From Hirsutella rhossiliensis (Eukaryota; Ascomycota; Sordariomycetes; Hypocreales; Ophiocordycipitaceae), in NCBI RefSeq assembly GCF_020360975.1, contig NW_025408678.1, positions 744,001 through 808,000 of the forward strand: DNA of 64,000 nucleotides. The letters run 5' to 3'. This document shows positions 44,273-53,865 of the stretch, one piece after another. Below the pieces are notes generated by a model. The model saw nothing but the letters and a program-made list of their open reading frames with translations. It was not told the DNA's origin and ran no database searches. How positions within the stretch are numbered: the stretch's first letter is position 1; each line of letters starts with the position of its first letter. The position numbers were made by a program, and so were the translations under genes.

Positions 44273-44331
44273 GGTGCCGTAGTAGAGGGTGCCGTAGTAG
44301 AGTGTGCCGTAGCAAAGGGTGCCGTAGTAGA
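44273..44331. repeat. 15-bp tandem repeat
   Basis: Four copies of GGTGCCGTAGTAGAG with a few changes, about 180 bp upstream of the kinase relic start. Confidence 0.85.
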
Positions 44332-44511
44332 AGTAGAGGGAGGTTGCGTGAGATGAAGAAACCTGCCACGCACGCTCCAAAGGAACAGGAATAGCCAGCG
44401 GCACGTGACAAGACGGCGTACGGAGGCCGAGGCAGCGGCGTCAAACAAGCGGCTGCACCTCGTTCCCTCCCTCACCTCTGCCATCGCCCCGACCCCGAGG
44501 CTGCCTGCGCA

Positions 44512-46228
44512 ATGAGCACGCCGACGTTGTTTTCAATCCCGCCTCCCGATGCCCACGACGTGGCTGCGAGGCTCCAAGACGAGCTGCGGCGCCGGCAAGA
44601 AGCCACCCCCGAAGCCGTCTTCGGCGACAGAACCCCCGAGCAGTCGTACAATTGGCTTTGCGAGCTCGAGCATCGCAAGATGACGCCCCGGCAGGTCGAC
44701 GGCTTTCGCGCCACCATACACCACGCCGATTACCGGCGGCACGAGGCTCTCCATCTCAAGGACGCCCTATTCCATGCCATGTGGCAGAGGCTCTGCGACC
44801 AGCACGCGGCAGATGGGTTGCGTGAAGCCTCTGACTGGCGCACGTAACCGCGGCCCTTACGCGTCGCTTGAAACGACACGGGCTCGACGCCAATCGGCTA
44901 CGCCAGTGTCGGCTGTCCATCGACGACCAGGGGTACTGGAAATCCGAAGCAGAAGTCCTTCGCCACATCTCGGCTGCTCGCGACCACCAGATCTACGAGC
45001 AGCTCCGCTCCCAGGCGACAGACACACAGGTCATGTCCAGCTCGCCCGAGAGCCAGCGCGCGCAGCCATCGCGCGCCCCGAAGCGTGCCCTACGCCGCCA
45101 GCCTCGTTCCATGGCGGAACCCCGCCGGAGCAAGAGGCTGCGGGACTCGGCGTCAAAGGTGGGCAAACGCTGTGCCCAGGCCGGGGCCGCTTCTCGCCAT
45201 CCCTAATTGTGCCGAACGCCGCCATCGCTCTGCGGGGACCATCTGTCCCCCAACTAATTCGAAACCCTGCAGCACGTTGTGTTACATTCAAGAAGCCAAT
45301 GGACCTGTCGATGCTGCTCGACGTACAGTGCAAAAGCCTGACTCTGGCCGACGTGTCTTGCGTCCCTCCAAACAAGAGACTCAATGACGGCAAATCCACC
45401 TCGCCCCGGCACCCATCGCCTCCACCACACGGCAAAGCATCTTTCGACACAGCTAATCCACGTAGCGACCTGCTGTGGCATCGCACCACCTCGTCCCAGT
45501 GGCTGATTATGGAGTGGATGCCGCTCGATCTTCGTTCTGTATCGCTCAATGTTGACGATATCCCCATTATTTTGCAGCAAGTCGGCTCGGGTCTGGCATT
45601 CATGCACGCCAACAGCTTCACGCACCGTGACATGAAGCCCGAGAATATTCTTGTCTACCAGCACGTGGGAGGCTTCTCGGCCAAGATTGCCGACGTCGGC
45701 TTATCCAAGTACAATGTCCGCGGCAAGATGCTGGGCTACGCCGGGTCGATCGTCTATATGGCTCCCGAATTTTGGGAGTCGGAGCGCGGATACACCAGTG
45801 CTGTCGACATGTGGTCCTTTGGCATCATCGCCCTCGAACTTTTAACGGCATGGGAATCCATGTTGGAGGGGACGAATGCCACCATGCAACCAAGCAAGTC
45901 ATGGAACCAAGATTGGATTCGCATTTCGGTCATGCCTCGCGTTGGCTTAGCGCCAGCGGCGTGCAAGCCCTTGCTCCGCAACCTATTATGCGAGGCTCCC
46001 GAGGAGAGATGGACGGCTCCCATGTGCGACAACTGGCTGCAGAAACATGCGTTGGACGTCAACAACAGCCAAGTAGATGACTATGGATATCGAGAGCAAT
46101 CTGTTGGCGAGGAAGGCCGACGCTTGCGGAGTGCACATCCCACTCTGTCAGCAACTCGTGCGGAAAATAGGCCAACCTCGCCGCGCGGCACTACACCCGA
46201 CACTGCATCACGGGGCTCCCCTCGGTAG
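44512..46228 (+). pseudogene. Serine/threonine protein kinase, probably inactivated
   Basis: The ATG at 44512 opens 111 codons (MSTPTLFSIPPPDAHDV...). The coding theme continues as LAHVTAALTRRLKRHGL only in another frame from about 44832, and the kinase part is in a third frame (about 45285-46228); no GT/AG intron joins the first two. Kinase landmarks: SQWLIMEWMPLDL (hinge), HRDMKPENIL (catalytic loop), IADVGLSK (DVG in place of DFG) and MAPEFWE (APE). A Gly-rich loop and the VAIK lysine region are not recognisable before VTFKKPMDLSMLLD. Frameshifts plus a missing N-lobe suggest a pseudogene. If spliced in an unseen way it would still be an atypical kinase or pseudokinase. Confidence 0.6.
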
Positions 46229-46577
46229 GATTCCGTGGGCGTTGACGACTCCGACAACGCTCTAATCAGGCGGCTTCTCTTGCTCTTCTTCCTGCAGTTC
46301 TGAGGATGCACATATCCCTTCTCCTTCCTTATTGGGTTGATTTTCTTTCCATCCTCAACGATGCAAAGCGCTCACGATGTCGCCATAGTTGTCCACCAGG
46401 CTGCCACGACTGGCAGGAAAGGTCAAGCCGCCAGAGACAACCATAGTGCGGCTGTTGCCACAGTACCCCGGACATGTGTTGAGGAGAATACACGATATAC
46501 AGGAACAACACGGGGAGCTGGAGAAGAACCTATAAGGCAAGAATACTTAGTTTTTCGAGTGAACAGGAGGATTAGTC
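46229..46577. other. Intergenic region between convergent reading frames
   Basis: 3' regions of the kinase relic (+) and the phosphotransferase gene (-). No gene seen. Confidence 0.55.
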
Positions 46578-48283
46578 CTATTTCCAATCCCATTTTTCCT
46601 TCAACGCTTTGGACGCGGCAAGCAATTTGTCCACCTCGGTCTCGTACAGCCCGTGCTTCTTCAAGTATTGGGTGTAGCGCTCGCAGTGTTCCGCCCGACG
46701 TTGCACCTCCAACGCAAGTGTTTGGTGCTCGTTGAAAAATTCAGCCATCATATCATCGAGATGTTTGTTAGAAAGCTTCGGGGCGAAAAAATCGCAGAAT
46801 ATGTCGGTGACGTCGGTGGGACGACGTAGTACATGAGCAACGCAAAATGCCATGTCCGTTTGGTTGATGTCCGACTTGCTCGCATCCAATTGGCCATACC
46901 ATTCCCTTCCGAGTTGGCCGCAGAGGCTATTCGTCTTGGTCTTCTCATCTAGCACGTCGCGGAACTCGGCGTGCATCTGCTTGCTCGTCTCAATCGAATT
47001 ATGGCCAGTAATCCATGACGGTGGGGTGAAGACTTGGCGTGGAATAGCACTTGCAAACTCCCAGTCAATTATGCCCTGAATCTGCAGGGGTTTGTCCACA
47101 ATGATGTTGGCGCCCCGCAAGTCCAGATGATTCAACACAAAGGGGCCCTCGTCCAGCTGAGGATCGATGACCTGGTGGAAAATCCGCTGCATGCCGTGTA
47201 GCGCGAAAACCTCTTGTTTGATATCGTCGACGGTATGGTCAGGCACTGGCGGCGAGTAGAAGCCTGATACAAGGCTGGACTGTTGTCTCATGTAGTCCTT
47301 GGCGGAAGTGAAAGTTGGCTGGGGATGCAGCCGAAGCGTGGCGGCAGACATGGAGATGACGGGGCCCAAAATAGGATGCGGGCTGCCATTAGGGCCTGGC
47401 AACAGGGATCCTATCAAGGGGAACTCGAGTTTCCTAAGCTCAGTCAAGATGTCGATTAGCTGAGAGTAGAAGGCTTTTCTGTGCTCTTCCGGGGCGTTTA
47501 TTAGAACGGTCTTATCCAGCGGCTCGCCTGGAATGAGGTCTGCGATGAGAAATTTGTGCGTCCCTGTGCTGGTTGTAGTCAAGTTGGCATTGCGTCCATA
47601 AGCACGAACATGAGGGACGGGAATCCGAGTGTTGTGCTCGAGGTATCTGTGTCTATGTGAGCGGTAGTCGCAAGCGGGAAACTGACAAGCACTTACTGCA
47701 TGGTGGCCACTTCACTTAACAACTTGTCCCAAGGATTGTCAAGAGCGGGCTCGATGGGGACCCTGACAATCCACTTGGGCCCGTCTTGGTCAAATTCAAC
47801 AAAAAAGCAAACATTGAAGCTGCCGTTTTTCCTGTTCACAACTTGGCACGGTCTGCCGTTGTTGTACCGCGATGCCAGAGCGCAGACGGCATCTAAGTCG
47901 AGAGACTTTATGAAAGTTCTTCGCGCAATATTGTATTGGTCGTCGGTAGCAGCAGGGAATTCCCGACTATCAGGGTCAAGGGGCCCAGTCTCTGGTCCAT
48001 TGATCGCTTGAGCGTCCAACTTGAGGTCACCCATCTCGCGCGTCTTGATGCCCGCGGCGCTGGTGAAGCGAAGTAGCTGACGCCATAAGTTGGACAGATA
48101 GAGAACCGCCAGAGTCCAACGCGCGTGTACTAGACGGGTGAGGGCGCACAGCATAATGTTGAAGCTGTCATTATCGAACCAGTCGGTTGTTGCTTTCGCG
48201 GTCGCGCCACGGCGAGATGCAAAGGTCGTAAGCGTAGTAAACGGAGGCGACCACTCGGCTAATAGTACTTCCGATGATTCCAT
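46578..48283 (-). CDS. Aminoglycoside-phosphotransferase (APH) family protein
   Basis: Exons 48283-47697 and 47646-46578 (50-bp intron, GTAAGT donor) give 551 residues. The N-lobe includes SFNVCFFVEFDQDGPKWIVRVPIEP, with a likely ATP-binding strand. The catalytic loop HLDLRGANIIVD fits the APH/choline-kinase HxDxxxxN motif and GIIDWEFA supplies the metal-binding Asp. C-terminal helices complete the fold. Such fungal proteins are kinase-like small-molecule phosphotransferases of unknown substrate, abundant as lineage-specific paralogues and often near NLR or HET genes. Length and intact motifs suggest a functional gene. Confidence 0.88.
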
Positions 48284-48648
48284 TGTCAGATGGCACTATA
48301 ATTATGCTCGCTCCCGGTCCAATTTGCCTTGTACGTACAAGGTCGTGCTCGCTTGTGATTTGTTACTGGGAGTTGGGCCAGGATATTCACCGGGCTAGTC
48401 GCCAGCAGGACCAATGGGAGGACGTGCCATTTGGCCGTCGCAGATGATAGAGGCCGCTTTATTGGAGTTACTCTACAGGAGAGGCGACCCTGTCCTGGTT
48501 CGCGCAAACAAGTTTTGAAGAACGGAGTTGGCGAACAGAGCGAGAAATGGACGTGGTTTGGTGCTAGAGGCAACCCCGATCGAGGCTTGAGCAATAGAGT
48601 CTTTGAGAATGAGGCTGTATGTATTTCCCGATCCAGGCGGCGGGCGGT

Positions 48649-48653
48649 AAACC
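48649..48653. repeat. TRIM target-site duplication, left copy
   Basis: AAACC directly outside the left terminal repeat, repeated exactly at 49024-49028. Confidence 0.85.
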
Positions 48654-48726
48654 TGTCGCGTATACTATATGCGTTAATTGACGCTGTCGCTTGTATCTGA
48701 CAGGCGGCCACATCTTTTTCGTGACA
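48654..48726 (+). repeat. TRIM 5' long terminal repeat (73 bp)
   Basis: Begins TGTCGCG and ends CGTGACA, with inverted TGTC/GACA ends, and is identical over all 73 bp to 48951-49023. Confidence 0.9.
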
Positions 48727-48950
48727 GTTATGAGCCCGGGCGGAGGGGTTACCCCTCCGGGAACTTCCCGGTGACTGCGCACGCACTTCTGGCTAGCCTG
48801 GCGCGCATTACCCGAAGGCCCGTGGTTCGAGTCCCGCCAGCGCAATTAAGCGCGGTTTCAGCATGGGGCCTGCCTATATAAAAATTCCCGCTGTGGTCTA
48901 GGATATCCAGGTATCCCGGGACGAATTGACCCGATATCCCTGAGGGGGTG

Positions 48951-49023
48951 TGTCGCGTATACTATATGCGTTAATTGACGCTGTCGCTTGTATCTGACAG
49001 GCGGCCACATCTTTTTCGTGACA
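48951..49023 (+). repeat. TRIM 3' long terminal repeat (73 bp)
   Basis: Identical to 48654-48726; followed by the AAACC duplication at 49024-49028. Confidence 0.9.
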
Positions 49024-50563
49024 AAACCAACATGCACATCTTCACTTTAAAAAGGGGTGTTTTGAGCTTTCGTGTTAATCTATACGCATCCTGTAACTAA
49101 CTATGCATATTTCGCCTTGCCTAATTATTTATGGATCAGAGACCGAGCTTTTACTCCAGGCCATGCCAACACATATATAAAGTTGCTGCACTAGGCCATT
49201 CGCCTGCCTGACCATAGCAGTATTTCGAAACCCCCACGACCGGCACCTTCTCTCGGTGCAGAGCTTCCTTTCTCGTCAATGATGGCTTGATCCCACATCG
49301 GCTACCTATTATTCTGCCAGCAACTTCACTATGGAGGCGTGGCCGCCCTCGGTCGCCAGCGACAACGCAGTTTGGCCCTCGGCATCCATAGAATTCGGGT
49401 TGACTCCGTCTACAGATAGCAGGAGTTTTACCACCTCTTCATGACCCGCAGCAGCAGCGGCCAGTAATGGTGTTCGTTTGAACTCGTCTCTGGTATCAGC
49501 TTCTATGTCGTCAACATCAAGTAGTATCCTCGCTATAGTTGCATGACCGTGCCGGGCTACCAGATGTAGTGGAGTTTCTCCGTATGCTGCCGGCTTGCCG
49601 ACTTCCCTGATGAGAACCAGCTCCAACGAACCAAATGCCTGACTTGTCGGTAAGAATAGTGGTGATCTGCCGTATTGGATGTCTTCATATTCGGTGTGGC
49701 TCATATTGCCAAGGACGTCGAAAACTGTACTCAAAATTTCATATCCGTTTGCGGCTGACCGAGCTACAGAACCCACCATCCCTCTAGACTCTCTATCGAA
49801 TAATAGATGTAGAGTTTCTTGACCATCGATTCGAACGGCGTATAGCATGGATACCGACTTCGAGCCAAAAGTCGTATATCTTGAGTTCACGTTGGCGTTC
49901 TTGGCGATAAGTCGACGTACTGCTGCTTCGTGACCCCGTTCCGCGGCGAACGACAGCGGCGTTCTGCCGTTTTCATCCTGGGCATTAGGATTTGCGTTAC
50001 CAATATCAAGCAGCATATTGAGGGTAGGCTCGTTCCCCGTCGCAGTGGCCCACGACAATGGCGTTCGGCCAGCATTATCTCTTGAGTCAGGGTCAACTTT
50101 GCCGCTATTCAGCAGCAGCTCTACGATGGTGTAGCAACCTTGTTCGGCAGCCCATGATAGCGGTGTCCGACCCAAAACATCTTTAGTGTCTGGGCTGCGG
50201 CAATCTGGGAGTAGGGCTTGAAATGCTTCCTCGAGCCTAAAATTGCTCATCAAGTGGAGACAAGTCATCCCGACTGTGGCATTGCTCTTGCGAGTTTGTG
50301 GCGAAGAATGGGGGTAAGGCTTCAGCAACACCTGAGAGGAGGCCTGCATGTGCCCGTCGCTGTTGACGAAATCCAGAATCTGTTGAAGAAGTGCCGGAGT
50401 CTCGCGGGCGTGGTCTCCCCAATATTGTGCAGCGTAGCCATAAAATGGATGTAGCCTCAGTCGTATTTCCAATGCTTTCCAATCTTGGCAAATACCGGAC
50501 TTGAAGGCGTCGAATTGGAGGTATGTAAGGCATGTCGCAGTCAAGTGTTCCTGTGCCTCCGGG

Positions 50564-50795
50564 TGTGAAAGGCTGGCCCGGAGTTTATTCAACAAGCAGG
50601 TGCCTAGGTGTTGTCTATCTAGAGCTAAGGAGGAAAAGAAGCTGAACTCGAGGCGTAGCCTCGAGTGCGAGCTTATATTACCCTTCTCGGAATGTTCTCG
50701 CAGCTTCTGGGTCCGCGGGCGGCCGGTGTTGCCACCGGGCACGACCCACCGGACCCGGTACAACCGGGTCCACCAGCCGGGCACAGCCCGTGACA
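50564..50795 (-). repeat. Chromovirus 3' LTR (232 bp)
   Basis: On the minus strand it runs from TGTCACGGGC to CTTTCACA. It matches 53630-53865 except for a few substitutions and about 4 gap bases. It contains a 9-bp perfect hairpin (ACTCGAGGC/GCCTCGAGT, 50646-50666). Confidence 0.93.
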
Positions 50796-50879
50796 TTACC
50801 CTTGTCCCCTCCGACCAGGTCGGCGTCTGCGGGGTTCTTGCGTTCCTGCCAGCGTCTCGTACCTCTCCCTAGGGCCATC

Positions 50880-53581
50880 ATTGGTCTTGATTGGCCCGTA
50901 CTTGTCCTCGAATGCCTTCATCGCAATTGTTCCTTGCAACCACTCAACTGGCTCCCAAGTCGGCTCTGCGTAGCCCGTCCATCGCACTAGTGCTTGCCTG
51001 AATTCCCCTCGTCCGCGCTTCTTCCATCTCGCGCAGAGGATCTCGTCGACATCCCACAGATCCGTGCCGGACTCATCTTGTACCGGTGGTGGCTGTGCGT
51101 CATCTACCTTTGGCCAGGAGCCGGATCTTGATGCGCCCGCCGCAAAGGTCAACATGAAATCGCGGGTAAATTGAGCCACGAACATCGAGCTCAACAACGT
51201 GCGAACTAATTACCTTCGTGACTGTGTACTTGTGATGCAGCCAGTCGAGCTTCTTGCACGGTCGTGGCGATCTGTAGTTTGCCATCGAGAGCCACACCTT
51301 GTCACCAACTTCAAATCGCTCCGCAGGCTGTCGCTTTGCGTTGGCAGCCTCTTCTTGTTGTTGCTGTGAGGAGGCCATCACTGCTTGCATGTACTCATTG
51401 ACCTCCTGCAGGCGACTGAGTAGGCTATCAGCTCTGCTTTCCTCTCTATGCCTCGGTGGCTCTTCCGATTCCTCGACGCTGATGGGATCGACGTGGTAAC
51501 CATGCTCAGCGAAAAAGGGGCTGATCTTGGTCGCTGCGGATTCACGATTGTTGAGTGCCAGCTGCGCGGCAGGAGCAGTTCTCCCAGTCGTCCTGCACGT
51601 ACGACACGTAGGCTCTCAGGTAGGCCTCGATCTCCTGGTTCATTCTCTCTGGCCCTCCGTCCGTCTGAGGATGATAGGCCGTGCTCAATTTCTGCGTGAC
51701 ACCTGCAAGACGGCAGAACCTCTTCCAGAACCTACTTAGCCAGTTGCTCCGCGGTCGCTGACGATGGACCGTGGCATTCCGTGAAATCGGTAATGACACT
51801 GGAGAAAACGGTTTGCACACGGCTCAGCTTCCATGTTGTCCATCACCTCGAGGGTCACAGCCTTTGTCAGTCTGTCCACAATCACCCACAGGTACCTTGC
51901 CTTGCTCGGTCCAGTAGGCGGCAGATCTGTGATGAAGTCCATGGACAAATGGCTTCGGGGTCGATCTGGAATCGGCAGAGGCTTGAGAAATCCCTTTCGA
52001 CTGGCGCCAGATGTGTGCTCTGCCGCAGGTGTCGCAATTGGCTACGTACCGGCGAACCAGCTGGGACTGCCCAGGCCAGTAGAATCGCCGAGCCACAATA
52101 GCCAGCGTACCTTCCTGCCGGGATGACCGGTCGCAACAGAGTCATGCGACTGCTGCACAATGCGGGTTCTCAACTGGTCTTTCTCAGCTTCCTCCTGGTT
52201 ACCCTCCTCTCCGGATCCACCCGGCACCCAAATACGGTCTCTGAATGTCAGCCTTTTGCCTGCGTCGATCGCACATTCTGAAATCTGGATCTTCAGGCCC
52301 AGCGAGGGCGGGAAGGCACGCTCGCGATCGCGGACTGCCTTATAGGCTGCCCGGAATATCGAGTCCTTCGCCACCGTTTCGTCCCAGAGTTGCTGCAGGT
52401 CCGCTACCTCGAAGACCTTCATCTTCGGCAGGGTGGATGCCTCTGAACAGTCAGAACTCATCGCGTTGATACATGCTCTTGTCGATGATGGAATGGCACT
52501 ATCCGGTATCAACTGTATCATTCTTCCTTGTTCCCGCTCGTCGTCAATGCCCTGTGGCTTGTCTTGTTCACGGCGGGACAACGCATCAGGCACGACAGCC
52601 TCGCTTCCCGGTCGATACTCGAGCTTGAAGTCGAACTGGGACAATTCGGCTGCCCAACGGCTCTGCCGTTCCGTGAGCTTCTGGCGTGTCATGAAATACT
52701 CCAGGTTGCGGTGATCGGTAAGGATTGTAAATGGGCCGCAGCTCCTAAGTTCGGCGTTCCAGTTGTCGAGACATCTCATGATGGCAAGCATCTCCTTGTC
52801 GTGAATGGGATAGTTGTACTCCGCTGGCGAAAGTCGCTTCGAGAAGAAGGCGCATGCGTGTCGACGTCCATCTGGGCCTTCCTGCGACAGGACGCCTCCC
52901 AATGCGTAGCCTGAGCAATCCGTCTCCAAAAAGGTCGGGAGGCTCGGGTCCCACTGCTTGAGCACCGGTGACTCGCAAAATCGTCGCTTCAGCTAATGCC
53001 TGTTCGAATCGGGGAAGGAAGGACGCGAGAGGTTGGTCTTCGCGCTGCCGCATAGTTCTCAGCGTGGCAGCAGCGCGGGATTGGATGTTGCTGTCCTGGT
53101 AGGTTCGGTCGAGGTATCGCATGAACTCTTGGGGGTCGTAGCTACCCCCAGGGCCTCCCGCGGCGTAAAGGTAGCGACCACTTGCTGTGGTCGCTCGTCC
53201 AAACATGAGTTGATGAGGTACCAAAGTTCGCGATTTCCACTGTAGTAGTGTGCATCAAGGTCCAGCTTGTCTCGCATCTGCCTGGCCCAGGAGGAGTAGC
53301 TCTTCCGTGAGCCGTCATACTTGGGTGGGTTGGGCAACGGTTTCCGCATTCCAGTACCGCAGGTTTTGGGAGGGCGTGCCCAAGCCAGGCGTGCTCTCGC
53401 CCAATCCTCGTGCCACTGGCGGCGATTGCAAGTCGGCGCTCTGCGGCTGCGCTCGCCCGAGTTGCTCCATCAGCAAGGAAAGTTGGTCCTGTAGAGGGCT
53501 GAGAGTCGCATTGACCGCTTCTTGAATGCGTTGGTCAATCCATTGCTGCTGGAGACTTGGGCTCTCACTCTGCTGGTCCAT
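50880..53581 (-). pseudogene. Decayed gag-pol of the chromovirus
   Basis: Pieces in order on the minus strand: gag N-terminus from 53581 (MDQQSESPSLQQQW) with PPKYDGSRKSYSSWARQM and RTYQDSNIQSRA, then an abrupt join at about 52970-52985 into RNase H (TDCSGYALGGVLSQ, HDKEMLAI, TDHRNLEY). Protease and almost all of reverse transcriptase are missing. Integrase follows with HHCC-type Cys (NCDTCGRAH), core DFITDLPP and AYHPQTDG, broken by frameshifts near 52085, 51950 and 51740. The C-terminus has a chromodomain (about 51050-50940) with VDEILCARW and LVRWTGYAEPTWEP. The chromodomain places it among chromoviruses. Confidence 0.85.
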
Positions 53582-53629
53582 CCTGACGAGCAGTCTGCAG
53601 CTTGCGGTATTTAGAAGGAGCTCTAGATA

Positions 53630-53865
53630 TGTGAAAGGCTGGCCCGGAGTTTATTCAACAAGCAGGTGCCTAGGTGTTGTCTATCTAGAGCTAAGGAGGA
53701 AAAGAAGCTGAACTCGAGGCGTAGCCTCGAGTGCGAGCTTATATTGCCCTTCTCGGAATGTTCTCGCAGCTTCTGGGTCCGCGGAGCGGGGCCGGTGTTG
53801 CCACCGGAACACGACCCACCGGACCCGGTACAACCGGGTCCACCAGCCGGGCACAGCCCGTGACA
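53630..53865 (-). repeat. Chromovirus 5' LTR (236 bp)
   Basis: Near-identical to 50564-50795. A TATA-like ATATAAG and a 9-bp hairpin (53712-53732) precede the 11-nt AGCTCTAGATA that matches the primer-binding site. Confidence 0.93.

Larger units (their letters stand above)
48654..49023 (+). mobile_element. TRIM: miniature LTR retrotransposon, 370 bp
   Basis: Two identical 73-bp direct repeats with TG...CA ends flank 224 bp of non-coding sequence, bordered by a perfect 5-bp duplication (AAACC). Just inside the 5' repeat, GTTATGAGCCC (48727-48737) is the complement of the anticodon stem-loop of fungal initiator tRNA-Met, the half-tRNA primer site used by copia-type elements. A purine-rich tract (GAGGGGGTG, 48942-48950) directly precedes the 3' repeat. 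The internal part also carries a tRNA B-box-like GGTTCGAGTCC (48824-48834) and a TATATAAAA (about 48875-48883). It encodes no protein, so movement would need a copia-type partner elsewhere. Identical repeats indicate a recent insertion. Confidence 0.87.
50564..53865 (-). mobile_element. Ty3/Gypsy chromovirus retrotransposon, internally deleted
   Basis: Minus-strand element of 3.3 kb bounded by two LTRs. In order it holds a 5' LTR, a gag start, a large deletion, RNase H, integrase and chromodomain, a purine-rich tract (GGAGGGGACAAGGG, complement of about 50798-50811) and a 3' LTR. Directly after the 5' LTR, TATCTAGAGCT (minus strand, 53629-53619) is the exact complement of an 11-nt stretch within the LTR, as in Tf1/sushi elements that prime from their own RNA. 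The flanks (CCGGG and TCAGC) do not form a target duplication, so the insertion was followed or accompanied by deletion, or two insertions recombined. Fungal genomic element, not capable of autonomous movement. Confidence 0.9.

Noticed and set aside
48781..48846. Possible tRNA gene
   Set aside because: A B-box is present but the T-arm and acceptor stems pair poorly and no clear anticodon arm is found. It lies inside the TRIM and is treated as a tRNA-like fragment.
50501..50872. Frames across the LTR (123 codons, repeated at 53666-53863)
   Set aside because: They are translated LTR sequence, present twice because the LTR is repeated.
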